Positions 8,606 to 17,064 of a stretch of 38,049 nt of DNA are shown one piece after another; within the stretch, counting starts at the first letter, position 1; each line of letters begins with the position of its first letter. The DNA is taken from positions 1 through 38,049 of the forward strand of contig MPNO01000045.1 in NCBI GenBank assembly GCA_002239065.1, given 5' to 3'. The notes beneath the pieces are model-generated. The model was not told the origin of the DNA. It searched no databases and worked only from the letters and a program-made list of their open reading frames with translations. Made by a program: the position numbers and the translations under genes. The stretch is from Defluviicoccus sp. bin129 (GTDB lineage Bacteria > Pseudomonadota > Alphaproteobacteria > MPNO01).

Positions 8606-9814
8606 ATGGCCGGACCGCTCGAAGGCTTCCGCATCGTCGACCTGACCTCGGTGATCTCGGGCCCGCTGGCGACCATGATCCTCGCCGACCAGGGGGCCGA
8701 CGTGATCAAGGTGGAGACGCCGCGCGGCGGCGATTTCACCCGCGCCTCGGCCAATAGGCGCGGCGGGTTCTCCGCCTCCTTCGTCAACAACAACCGCAAC
8801 AAGCGCTCGATCGCGCTCGACCTGAAGAACCCGAAGGGGCTCGAGGCGCTGATGGCGATCGCGGCCGGCGCGGATGCGTTCATCCAGAACTTCCGCCCCG
8901 GCGTCGCCGAGCGCATCGGCGTCGGCGAGGAGGCGGTGCGCGCCGCCAGGCCCGACATCGTCTATGTCTCGATCTCGGGCTTCGGCCATCGCGGGAAGCT
9001 GGCGAACCGGCCGGTCTACGACCCGCTGATCCAGGCGATCTCCGGGCTGACCACGGTGCAGGCGGGCTCGGACGGGGAGCGCCCGAGGCTGGTCCGCACC
9101 ATCCTGCCCGACAAGCTGACCGGGGTGACGGCCGCGCAGGCGCTCACCGCGGCGCTGCTCGCGCGCGAACGCAGCGGGCACGGCCAGCATGTCCGGCTCT
9201 CGATGCTCGACAGCGTGATCGCCTTCCTCTGGTCGTCCGACATGGGCAGCCAGACCTTCGTCGGCGACGAGCTGCCGCAGCAGGCCGCGCAGAGCTTCAT
9301 CGACCTGATCTACGAGACCGCCGACGGCTATATCAGCGTCGCCGTGCAGACCGACAAGCAGTGGCGCGGCCTCACCCAGGCGCTGGAGCGGCCGGAATGG
9401 CTCGACGATCCGCGCTTCGCGACCCAGGAGTCGCGCCAGGTGAACATCGACGACCGGCTGGGCCTCACCCAGGAGGTGCTGAAGACGAACAACTCGGCCC
9501 ACTGGCTCGCCCGTCTCGAAGCCGCCGATATCCCCTGCGTGCCGGTGCTGACCCGCAACCAGATGATTTCGAACGAGCAGATCGCGGCCAACCGAACCGT
9601 GATCGAGACCGAGCACCCGGATGCCGGGCGGCTGCGCCAGTCCCGCCCGGCGGCGCTGTTCTCCGAAACTCCGACGGGGCCGCCGCGCCCGGCCCCCCGG
9701 CTCGGCGCCGACACCGACGACGTGCTCGGCGAGGCCGGGTTCGACGCGGCGGGGATCGCCGCGCTCGGCGAGGCCGGCGCCTTCGGCGAGGCATGGAAGG
9801 GAGACGCCGCGTGA
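8606..9814 (+). CDS. Family III CoA transferase (CaiB/BaiF)
   Basis: A 402-residue class III acyl-CoA transferase moving CoA between carboxylic acids. It begins with the standard MAGPLEGFRIVDLTSVISGP. The VIKVETPRGGDFTR segment and LSMLDS (Asp202, expected to be the catalytic aspartate that forms the acyl anhydride) fit the family. AGGGAG lies five bases before the ATG. The gene follows the puuE-type gene closely and overlaps the GST start by four bases (GTGA), so it is part of the same unit. CoA acceptor and donor are not deducible. Its presence within a purine-degradation cluster is unexpected unless an organic acid product is activated. Confidence 0.92.
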   Translation: MAGPLEGFRIVDLTSVISGPLATMILADQGADVIKVETPRGGDFTRASANRRGGFSASFVNNNRNKRSIALDLKNPKGLEALMAIAAGADAFIQNFRPGVAERIGVGEEAVRAARPDIVYVSISGFGHRGKLANRPVYDPLIQAISGLTTVQAGSDGERPRLVRTILPDKLTGVTAAQALTAALLARERSGHGQHVRLSMLDSVIAFLWSSDMGSQTFVGDELPQQAAQSFIDLIYETADGYISVAVQTDKQWRGLTQALERPEWLDDPRFATQESRQVNIDDRLGLTQEVLKTNNSAHWLARLEAADIPCVPVLTRNQMISNEQIAANRTVIETEHPDAGRLRQSRPAALFSETPTGPPRPAPRLGADTDDVLGEAGFDAAGIAALGEAGAFGEAWKGDAA

Positions 9815-10518
9815 TCGACTTCTACTACTGGCCGACGCCCAACGGGTGGAAGGTGGCGATCATGCTCGAAGAGCTCGGGATCGACTACCGCACCCGCTTC
9901 GTCAACATCTCGAAGGGCGAGCAGTTCGAGCCCGGTTTCATGGCGATCAGCCCGAACAACCGGATGCCGGCGATCGTCGACCGCGACGTGGAGGGCGACC
10001 CGGTGCCGGTCTTCGAATCGGGGGCGATCCTCCATTACCTCGCGGTCAAGACCGGCCGGTTCATCCCCGAGGCGCCGGTGGGCCAGAAGGAAGCCCTCGA
10101 ATGGCTGTTCTGGCAGACCGGCAACCAGGGGCCGATGGCGGGCCAGCTCAGCCATTTCGTCAACTACGCGCCGGACGGCGAGGACTATTCGAAATCGCGC
10201 TACGCCAACGAATACGACCGCTGCCTCGGCGTGCTCGACCGCAGGCTGGCCGAGCGCGAATTCGTGCTCGGCGACGACTACTCGATCGCCGACATGATCT
10301 GCTGGCCCTGGGTGCTGATCGCGAGGCCGCTCGGCGCCTCGCTGGAGCCCTTCCCCCATCTCGCGCGCTGGCGCAACACGGTCAAGGCGCGCCCGGCGGT
10401 GCAGCGCGGCGTCGACCTCGGCAAGGACCGCCGCAACTCCGGCAGCCACAGCGAGGAGGAGCGCAAGATCCTGTTCGGCCAGACCGCGCAATCGGTGGCC
10501 GAGCGGGCCGGGGGGTAG
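9811..10518 (+). CDS. Glutathione S-transferase, YghU/Ure2p-like
   Basis: A 235-residue protein with an N-terminal thioredoxin-fold GST domain (TPNGWKVAIMLEELGIDY; cis-Pro in NNRMPAIVD; ESGAILHYLA glutathione-binding loop) and an all-helical C-terminal domain (DYSIADMICWPW). The TPNG start and the long middle segment WLFWQTGNQGPMAGQ are typical of the Nu-class/YghU group, which binds two glutathiones and has disulfide reductase or peroxidase activity. The start is GTG, overlapping the CoA-transferase stop. Exact substrate unknown. Confidence 0.9.
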   Translation: MIDFYYWPTPNGWKVAIMLEELGIDYRTRFVNISKGEQFEPGFMAISPNNRMPAIVDRDVEGDPVPVFESGAILHYLAVKTGRFIPEAPVGQKEALEWLFWQTGNQGPMAGQLSHFVNYAPDGEDYSKSRYANEYDRCLGVLDRRLAEREFVLGDDYSIADMICWPWVLIARPLGASLEPFPHLARWRNTVKARPAVQRGVDLGKDRRNSGSHSEEERKILFGQTAQSVAERAGG

Positions 10519-10577
10519 CTTGCCGCAAGCCGGGGCCGTGATAGGATTTCCCCGACCCGGACGAAGGGAGCATGCCC

Positions 10578-12101
10578 ATGGCGAGTCTAGTGCACGGCTA
10601 CCCGAGCACCTCGGATCGCTCGAGAGGCTGGCTCCGCTACCTCTATCGCAAGGCGACGACACCCGACAACTGGGACAAGGACGGCGAGCCCCACCCCCAT
10701 TGGGACAACATCACGGGCGCGCCGATGCGGTCCTGGCACCGCATGGACCTGGTGCAGTCGAGCTTCGCGATGGCGGTCATGGCCGACCGCACGCCGGCCT
10801 GGCGCGAGGTCTATGGCCGCATCCTGGATGAGCTCTCGATCCGCTACACCGGCTACTGGGCGCCCAAGGACTGGCTCGACCAGATCGGCGACGATCCGCG
10901 GCGGGAACAGTATCCCGAGGCCTGGTACGAGAACCTGATCCCGCCGTTCCTGCGCGGCAAGTACGACGTGCCCGGCTGGACCTCCAACGGCGTCGAGCCC
11001 TGGGGGTTGCAGATGGACCCGATCGGGTGCGACGGCAACCTGTTCTACAAGGGCGATTTTCTCGTCCTGCTGGGCTTTCACGCCTATGTCACGGGCGACG
11101 AAAAGTGGAACGAGCCCTTCGACATCGTGCGCAACGGCCCGGATACGTTCACCTGGACCCATTCGCGCATCGCCGAGTTCCTGGTCGCCCAGATGGCCCG
11201 ACGGCCCGAGGGCATACACTGCGAGAACACCAAGATCTGGCCTTTATGAATGGCCCGCGCGGGGCTCGGTCTGGGCCTCCACGACGTGATCTACGGGACC
11301 GACTACCGGACGCTGTTCGACGCCTGGTGGGAATACGCCCGGCGCAACTACTTCTCGATGCGCGACGGCAGGGTCTCCGGCGACGTGACGGTCTATTACG
11401 ACCCGCTGATCCCGGTCCACCATACCAACGAGCGCCTGGCGGGAATGAAGCTGCTGCCGGCGATGGGCGCGCTGCCGCTCAAGCGGGACGACGCCCGCGA
11501 GCTGTTCGACGTTGCCATGGACCAGCTCGGCTGGCGCGGAACCGATCCGATCGCCGTCCCGCCGGGCGATTTCTCGGTGCTGCAATTGCTGTGCTCCGCC
11601 TTCCTGGCGCGCGAGCTGGGCGACGACGATTTGTTCGCCCGGCTCAAGGGCTTCATGGAGGACAACCACGAACCGCGCTGGGACGAAGCGACCGGCGAAT
11701 TCACCTGGGGCTATCACCTGGACGAAAAACACCCCAGGGGTCAGCTCAACGCCACCGCCGCGCTCGCCGAGGTCGCGCGACCCGGATCCTGGTGGAATCT
11801 GATCAACCGGCCCAACCTCCGCAAATTCGTGGAGCCCAGCGTCTACGGCGTCGATTTCCCGAAAGTATGCCTGTCGCAGGCGGTCTATGACGTGGACCGC
11901 CGCATCCTGGCGGTGTCTACCGATGCGGGAGCCCCCGGCGCGGCGGGCGAGCCGACATCGTTCCGGGTCGCCAACGTGGTGCCGGACAATTGCAGCGTGG
12001 AGGCCGATGGCGTTCGATCCGGTGCCTGGCGCGCCGTCGACGGCGATCTGGAGATCGCCACGACGGTGGGCAAGCACGCCTTCGTCATTCGCTGCCACTG
12101 A
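10578..12101 (+). CDS. Linalool dehydratase-isomerase-like protein with in-frame TGA at 224: candidate selenoprotein
   Basis: One continuous frame of 507 residues, interrupted only by TGA at 11247-11249. Residues 1-223 and 225-507 together resemble the linalool dehydratase/isomerase (LinD) domain. NLFYKGDFLVLLG matches LinD NIMYKGHLNLMYG, and GIHCEN...L-(TGA)...LHDVIYGTDYR matches LinD GIVCEP...Q-C...VYDRLHGTDYR. In LinD the two cysteines, spaced Cys-x8-Cys, are catalytic. Here the pair is Cys215 and the TGA codon (residue 224). A SECIS-like hairpin follows (11261-11279). The ATG right after TGA has no Shine-Dalgarno, arguing against a separate downstream gene. I chose ATG 10578 (AAGGGAG seven bases upstream) over 10572. 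LinD's active-site His in KGH is Asp here, so the substrate likely differs. Alternative: a pseudogene with a single nonsense mutation. Confidence 0.75.
11247..11279 (+). promoter_or_regulatory. Candidate bacterial SECIS element (UGA plus stem-loop)
   Basis: After the UGA at 11247-11249, bases 11261-11267 (GGGGCTC) pair with 11273-11279 (GGGCCTC) in seven consecutive pairs, two of them G-U. They close a five-base loop, GGTCT, at 11268-11272. The loop begins 19 nt after the UGA, the same place and sequence as the GGUCU loop of the E. coli fdhF SECIS as I recall it. Bacterial SECIS hairpins need an exposed G/U in an apical loop at about this distance to bind SelB. A chance hairpin in GC-rich DNA is the alternative. 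Confidence 0.6.
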
Positions 12102-12134
12102 CCCCGGCCCGGACGGACGAAAGAGAGGACGGCC

Positions 12135-12851
12135 ATGCCCGACTACCGCGATTTGACGGACCAGCTCACCGGTCTCCTCGGCCTCTCCGCGGCGCCGCTC
12201 GCCATCGCCTTCCACGACACGGTTCCCGACGGCGTTGCGCGCATTCGGGGCGCCTTTCCTCCGGCCACGGAGGACGGGCGGACCGGCGCCGTCGCGGCGG
12301 GCTGCGTGTTCTGGAACGACGGGCAGCACGCGACATTCGCGACCGAGCCGGAGGACCACGCGAATTGCAGCGTCGGCAGTCTGACGCACGGGCTGATCAC
12401 TCTGGAGGAAGCGGCCTCGCGGGCGGATGTCCAGGCGGTCTGCGAAGCGAATTGGGTGCAGCCGGAGATCTTTCCGAGCATACCGACGGTCGGGTCGCGG
12501 CCCGCCGCCATCGTATACGGGCCGCTGGCGGAATGCGCCGGCGAACCGGACGTCGTGCTGCTCCGCCTGGTGGGCAGGCAGGTCATGCAGCTTCACTCGG
12601 CGGTGCCGTCGCTGCGGTTCGAGGGCAAGCCGCAATGCCACATCGTGGCGATCGCCAAGGAGCAGCAGGAAGTCGCGGTCAGCGTCGGTTGCATGCTCAG
12701 CCGGGTCCGCACCGGCATGTCTAACAACGAGGTGACCTGCGCCATCCCGGGGAGCAGGCTGGGCGAGGTGGTCGCGTCGCTGAAAGAGACCTGCGAGGCC
12801 GACAGGCTGGTCGCGTCCTACGCCAGCGAAGACGCCAAGCGGTTCGCCTGA
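12135..12851 (+). CDS. DUF169 family protein
   Basis: A 238-residue cytoplasmic protein of the uncharacterised DUF169 family. Conserved features visible: the opening LTGLLGLSAAPLAIAF, several spaced cysteines (AAGCVFW, HANCSVGS, PQCHIVAIA, VGCMLSRVRTGM) and the end motif CAIPGSRLGEVV. The cysteines could bind a metal or cofactor, but no activity is established for the family. It starts 33 bp after the LDI-like gene with AGAGAGGA upstream, so the two are probably cotranscribed. It converges on the decayed PIN toxin. Confidence 0.85.
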   Translation: MPDYRDLTDQLTGLLGLSAAPLAIAFHDTVPDGVARIRGAFPPATEDGRTGAVAAGCVFWNDGQHATFATEPEDHANCSVGSLTHGLITLEEAASRADVQAVCEANWVQPEIFPSIPTVGSRPAAIVYGPLAECAGEPDVVLLRLVGRQVMQLHSAVPSLRFEGKPQCHIVAIAKEQQEVAVSVGCMLSRVRTGMSNNEVTCAIPGSRLGEVVASLKETCEADRLVASYASEDAKRFA

Positions 12852-12871
12852 CGCCCGGGGCCGGGCCGGCT

Positions 12872-12990
12872 TCAGAGCGATGCGGTGTGCGGCAACCGCC
12901 GCATGGCCTCATCGAAGGTGTAGACGCCGTTCAGCGCCGCGCCGGCGTCGGATGCCGCGCGCAACGCCTTGAACACGATCAAGGCGCGGA
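12872..12990 (-). pseudogene. Remnant of a PIN-domain toxin
   Basis: About 39 codons remain (RALIVFKALRAASDAGA ... GVYTFDEAMRRLP). The end YTFDEAMRRLP is a typical C-terminus of PIN-domain VapC-like RNases, and RAL resembles the N-terminal start MRALIDTN. The roughly 90 residues between, with the catalytic acids, are missing. The frame overlaps the end of the AbrB-type antitoxin gene, as expected for an antitoxin-toxin pair. Likely an internal deletion, with no toxin activity expected. Confidence 0.5.
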
Positions 12991-13206
12991 CCCGTCCAGC
13001 GCGTCCTCCAGCGACTCCTCGTCGCTCACGGCGGGATCGCCGCCCACGTGGCGCAGCGCCCCCTTCGCCGCGCCGGGGGTCTTCCGCACGATCGTGATAC
13101 GCCCGTCTGCGACATAGCTTTGGTACTCGTCCCCCGGCCCGATCCCGACTTCCCGGCATTGATCGACGGGCAGCGTGATCCGGCGCTTGGCGCTCACCCG
13201 CGGCAT
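12979..13206 (-). CDS. AbrB/MazE-type antitoxin (SpoVT-AbrB domain)
   Basis: A 75-residue protein with one swapped-hairpin AbrB DNA-binding domain (RVSAKRRITLPVDQCREVGIGPGDEY ... ITIVRK, residues 3-43), then an acidic tail of the kind that neutralises a PIN or MazF toxin. AAGGAC precedes the ATG at 13206. Its toxin partner downstream is truncated, so this is an orphan antitoxin, possibly acting only as an autorepressor. It faces away from xdhA, so its control region is shared with the start of the purine operon. Confidence 0.8.
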   Translation of the reverse strand: MPRVSAKRRITLPVDQCREVGIGPGDEYQSYVADGRITIVRKTPGAAKGALRHVGGDPAVSDEESLEDALDGSAP

Positions 13207-13317
13207 GGGTTCGTCCTTCTCGACATCGTCGGCGGGACGGTGTCAAATTCTTTGCTTGTGATCAATTGGTAAAGCTCCGCCCCGGGCGCCCGCCTTCCGC
13301 GCCTCCCCCGCCGCTCC

Positions 13318-13323
13318 TATAAT
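13318..13323 (+). promoter_or_regulatory. Candidate -10 of the xdh operon promoter
   Basis: A perfect TATAAT hexamer lies 31 bases before the xdhA ATG in otherwise GC-rich DNA. No good -35 is seen 16-18 bases upstream, which would suit an activator-dependent promoter. Confidence 0.4.
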
Positions 13324-13354
13324 CCACGGCTTGTGCGGCGAACGGGGGCTTCGC

Positions 13355-14764
13355 ATGGCCGGGCGATCGATCCGAATCCTGCTCAACGGCGAGCCCTGCG
13401 AGATCCGCGGGGTGCCGCCGGCGACGACCGTGCTCGACTGGCTGCGGACGGAGAAGGCGCTGACCGGCACCAAGGAGGGCTGCGCGGAGGGCGATTGCGG
13501 CGCCTGCACGGTGGCGCTCGGCACCCCGGACGGCGGGACGATGCGCTACGAGGCGGCGAACAGCTGCCTGTTGGCGGTGCCGCAGCTCGACGGCAAGGCG
13601 CTGATCACCGTCGAGGGGCTGGCGAATGGCGGGCTCCACCCGATCCAGCGGGCGATGATCGAGGCCGATGCCAGCCAGTGCGGGTTCTGCACGCCGGGGA
13701 TCGTGATGGCGCTCTTCGCCTTCCTCGAGGGCGGCGAGGAGCCCGAAATCGAGGCGATCCACGACGCGCTCGCCGGCAATCTCTGCCGCTGCACCGGCTA
13801 CCGGCCGATCGTCGATGCGGCGCGCAAGGCGGCGCGCGCGCGGGTCGATATCCCCGCCGCCGCGGTGCCCGAGGCGGGGGCGGAGTACCGCGCGGGGCGG
13901 CAGGCGTTTTTCGCGCCCCGCACGCTGGGCGAGCTGGTCGCGCTGCGCGAGGCCCATCCCGAGGCCCCGCTGCTCGCCGGCGGGACCGATCTCGGCCTGC
14001 TGTTCTCCAAGGAGCGCCGCGCCTTCCCGGCCGTCATCTCGGTCGCGCGGGTCGAGGAGTTCCACCGGCTCGATATCCGCGAGGACGGGATCGAGATCGG
14101 CGCCGCGGTCACCTACACACGGGCGCTCCCGGTGCTCGACGCCGAATATCCGGGGATGGGCGAGCTGATCAGGCGCATCGGCTCGCCCCAGATCCGCAAC
14201 CTCGGCACCGTCGGCGGCAATATCGGCAACGCATCGCCGATCGGCGACACCCCGCCCTGGCTGATCGCGATGGACGCGACGCTGGCGCTGCGCGGACCCG
14301 GCGGCAGGCGCGAAATGCCGGTCGAGGACTTCTTCCTCGGCTACCGCAGGACCGATCTGCGGCCGGACGAGGTCATCGAGTCGGTGCGCGTCCCGCGGCT
14401 GTCGGCGGGACAGCTCTTCCGCATCTACAAGGTCTCCAAGCGCTACGACCAGGACATCTCGGCGGTGATCGGCGCCTACTGCCTGACGCTCGCCGACGGC
14501 AGGGTGAGCGACGCCCGGATCGCCTATGGCGGCATGGCGGCGACGCCGAAACGCGCGCGGGCCGCCGAACGGGCGCTGGTCGGCAGGCCGTGGGACGAAG
14601 CGGCGGTCGCGGCCGCCAGACGGGCCATCGCGGAGGACTTCGAGCCCATCGGCGACTTCCGCGCATCCGCCGCCTACCGCGCCACGGTGGCGGCCAACCT
14701 GCTGCGGCGGCTCCACCTCCAGACCGCCGGCGGGACGGCGCCGACCGGGGTGTTCGCGCTGTGA
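13355..14764 (+). CDS. xdhA: Xanthine dehydrogenase, Fe-S/FAD subunit
   Basis: A 469-residue small subunit. Plant-type [2Fe-2S] ligands are Cys43, Cys48, Cys51 and Cys71 (GCAEGDCGACTV, NSCLL). The second cluster is Cys109, Cys112, Cys144 and Cys146 (QCGFCTPG, CRCTGY). The FAD-binding domain starts near residue 190 (FAPRTLGELVAL; AGGTDLGLL; GTVGGNIGNASPIGD). It passes electrons from the Mo site in XdhB to NAD+ during hypoxanthine to xanthine to urate oxidation. First gene of a six-gene operon; its stop overlaps xdhB by GTGA. GGGGG precedes the ATG. No XdhC sulfuration chaperone gene is in the window. Confidence 0.95.
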   Translation: MAGRSIRILLNGEPCEIRGVPPATTVLDWLRTEKALTGTKEGCAEGDCGACTVALGTPDGGTMRYEAANSCLLAVPQLDGKALITVEGLANGGLHPIQRAMIEADASQCGFCTPGIVMALFAFLEGGEEPEIEAIHDALAGNLCRCTGYRPIVDAARKAARARVDIPAAAVPEAGAEYRAGRQAFFAPRTLGELVALREAHPEAPLLAGGTDLGLLFSKERRAFPAVISVARVEEFHRLDIREDGIEIGAAVTYTRALPVLDAEYPGMGELIRRIGSPQIRNLGTVGGNIGNASPIGDTPPWLIAMDATLALRGPGGRREMPVEDFFLGYRRTDLRPDEVIESVRVPRLSAGQLFRIYKVSKRYDQDISAVIGAYCLTLADGRVSDARIAYGGMAATPKRARAAERALVGRPWDEAAVAAARRAIAEDFEPIGDFRASAAYRATVAANLLRRLHLQTAGGTAPTGVFAL

Positions 14765-17064
14765 GCGGGCCGGCGCTCGAGGGCGGGGTGCACCGCGCCT
14801 GGCGCCACGACAGCGCCGAGAAGCACGTCACCGGGCGCGCGGTCTATATCGACGACATGCCGTCCTTGCCGGGCACCCAGGAAATCTGGCTAGCCACGAG
14901 CCCGCACCCGCATGCCCGCATCCTGTCGGTCGATTGCGCGAAGGCGCGGGCGGTCCCCGGGGTGAGCGCGGTCATCACCGCCGCCGACATCCCGGGCGTC
15001 AACGACGTGGCGCCGATCTTCTCGGGCGAGCCGATCCTGGCCGACGGCGTCGCCGAATATGTCGGCCACCCCGTCGCCGCGATCGCCGCCAGCGACCGGG
15101 ATGCCGCGCGGCGGGCGGCGGCGCTGGTCGCGGTCGAATACGAAATCCTCGAACCCGTGCTCTCCATCGAGGACGCGCTGGCGCGCGAGAGCTACGTCGC
15201 CCGGCCGCAGGTCATGACGCGCGGCGACGCGGCCGCCGCCATCGCCGCCGCGCCGCACCGGATCGAGGGCGAGGCGGGCTGCGGCGGGCAGGACCATTTC
15301 TATCTCGAAGGCCAGGTCGCGCTCGCCGTGCCGCAGGAAGATTCGGCCATGCTGGTCCATTCCTCGACCCAGCACCCGACCGAGGTGCAGCACGGCGTGG
15401 CCCACACACTCGGCCTGGCGGCGAACGCGGTCACCGTCGAGGTCAGGCGGATGGGCGGCGCCTTCGGCGGCAAGGAGAGCCAGGCCACCATCGTCGCCGC
15501 CATCGCCGCGGTGGCGGCGCGGGTCACGGGCCTGCCCGCGAAACTCCGGCTCGCGCGCGACGAGGACATGATCGTCACCGGCAAGCGGCACGATTTCCTG
15601 TTCCGCTACGAGGCCGGGTTCGACGGGACCGGGCGGATCGCCGGGCTCGACTTCCTGTTCGCCGCGCGGGCGGGCAACGTCGCCGACCTCTCGACCTCGG
15701 TGATGGGGCGCGCGCTGTGCCACGCCGACAACTGCTACGACATCCCGAACGCGCTGTTCCGCGGCTTCTGCTGCAAGACCAACACGGTGTCGAACACCGC
15801 CTTCCGCGGCTTCGGCGGGCCGCAGGGTATGGTGGCGATCGAGATCGTCATCGAGCACATCGCCCGCACCCTCGGCATGGACGTCGAGGCGGTGCGCCGG
15901 GCGAACTATTATGGCGCGGCGCCGAGGAACGTCGCGCCCTACGGCCAGGTCGTCGACGACAACATCATCGAGGAGATCGTCGACCGGCTCTCCGAGATGG
16001 CCGGCTACGAGGAGCGCAGGCGCGAAATCGCGGCGTTCAACGAGACCAGCCCCGTCATCAGGAAGGGCATCGCGATGGTGCCGATCAAGTTCGGCATCTC
16101 GTTCAACGTGAAGAGCCTCAACCAGGCCGGCGCGCTGGTCCACGTCTATACCGACGGCAGCGTCCACCTGAACCACGGCGGCACCGAGATGGGCCAGGGG
16201 CTCTACGTCAAGATCGCCCAGGTGGTCTCGGAGGCCTTCCAGATCGACCTCGACCGCATCCGGGTCTCGCCCGCCTCGACCGACAAGGTGCCCAACACCT
16301 CGGCCACCGCCGCCTCGTCGGGCTCCGACCTCAACGGCATGGCGGCGCTCGATGCGGCCAACCGGATCAAGCAGCGGATGGCCGGCGTCGCGGCGGAGCA
16401 TTTCGGGGTCGCGCCGGGCGAGGTGCGCTTTGCCGACAACCGGGTCTATGCCGGCAACCGCAGCCTCGCCTTCGACGAGCTGGCGAAGATGAGCTGGGCC
16501 GAGCGGGTCTCGCTCTCCGCCACGGGCTTCTACCGCACCCCCGACATCCACTGGGACGCGGAGCGGATGCAGGGCCGCCCGTTCTTCTACTACGCCTACG
16601 GCGCCTGCATCGCCGAGGTGGCGATCGACACGCTGACCGGCGAGAACCGGGTGCTGCGCGCCGACATGATCGAGGATTGCGGGACCTCGCTGAACCCGGC
16701 GATCGACCTCGGCCAGATCGAGGGCGGGTTCGTCCAGGGCATGGGCTGGGTGACCATGGAGGAGCTGTGGTGGGACGCCGGGGGCCGGCTCAGGACGCAC
16801 GGCCCCTCGACCTACAAGATCCCGGGCAGCCGCGACGTGCCACCGGTCTTCAATGTCCACATCCTGGAGGACTCGCCCAACCCGCACCCCACGATCTTCC
16901 GCTCCAAGGCGGTGGGCGAGCCGCCGCTGATGCTGGCGCTCTCGGTGTGGCTGGCGATCCGCGACGCGGTCTCGACGCTGGCGGGCGGACGCTTCGTGCG
17001 CCTCGACCCGCCGGCGACGCCGGAGCGGGTGCTCGCCGCGGTCGAGGCCGCGCAGGCGCGATGA
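14761..17064 (+). CDS. xdhB: Xanthine dehydrogenase, molybdenum-binding subunit
   Basis: A 767-residue large subunit. Family landmarks: GGAFGGKE (232-239) contacting molybdopterin; FRGFGGPQG (348-356) with Arg349 in the position of the purine-orienting arginine; GEPPLML with Glu720 as the expected base catalyst that attacks the Mo-OH. The start is GTG, overlapping the xdhA stop, and its own stop overlaps the uraD ATG (ATGA), so translation of xdhA, xdhB and uraD is coupled. Residues around 190-200 (GGQDHFYLEGQ) also match. Length and motifs are those of bacterial XdhB rather than aldehyde or CO dehydrogenases, and the urate genes behind it support the assignment. Confidence 0.95.
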   Translation: MSGPALEGGVHRAWRHDSAEKHVTGRAVYIDDMPSLPGTQEIWLATSPHPHARILSVDCAKARAVPGVSAVITAADIPGVNDVAPIFSGEPILADGVAEYVGHPVAAIAASDRDAARRAAALVAVEYEILEPVLSIEDALARESYVARPQVMTRGDAAAAIAAAPHRIEGEAGCGGQDHFYLEGQVALAVPQEDSAMLVHSSTQHPTEVQHGVAHTLGLAANAVTVEVRRMGGAFGGKESQATIVAAIAAVAARVTGLPAKLRLARDEDMIVTGKRHDFLFRYEAGFDGTGRIAGLDFLFAARAGNVADLSTSVMGRALCHADNCYDIPNALFRGFCCKTNTVSNTAFRGFGGPQGMVAIEIVIEHIARTLGMDVEAVRRANYYGAAPRNVAPYGQVVDDNIIEEIVDRLSEMAGYEERRREIAAFNETSPVIRKGIAMVPIKFGISFNVKSLNQAGALVHVYTDGSVHLNHGGTEMGQGLYVKIAQVVSEAFQIDLDRIRVSPASTDKVPNTSATAASSGSDLNGMAALDAANRIKQRMAGVAAEHFGVAPGEVRFADNRVYAGNRSLAFDELAKMSWAERVSLSATGFYRTPDIHWDAERMQGRPFFYYAYGACIAEVAIDTLTGENRVLRADMIEDCGTSLNPAIDLGQIEGGFVQGMGWVTMEELWWDAGGRLRTHGPSTYKIPGSRDVPPVFNVHILEDSPNPHPTIFRSKAVGEPPLMLALSVWLAIRDAVSTLAGGRFVRLDPPATPERVLAAVEAAQAR

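Noticed and set aside
11250..11264. Proximal hairpin GCCC-GCGC-GGGGC as the SECIS
   Set aside because: Its loop begins about eight bases after the UGA, too close for a bacterial SECIS; the distal GGTCT-loop hairpin fits the required spacing.
11250..12101. Independent gene starting at the ATG right after the TGA
   Set aside because: No Shine-Dalgarno, and the protein would be only the C-terminal half of the LDI-like domain, in the same frame as the first half.
12853..12867. GC hairpin after the DUF169 gene as an intrinsic terminator
   Set aside because: No T run and common in this GC-rich DNA; not strong enough to call.
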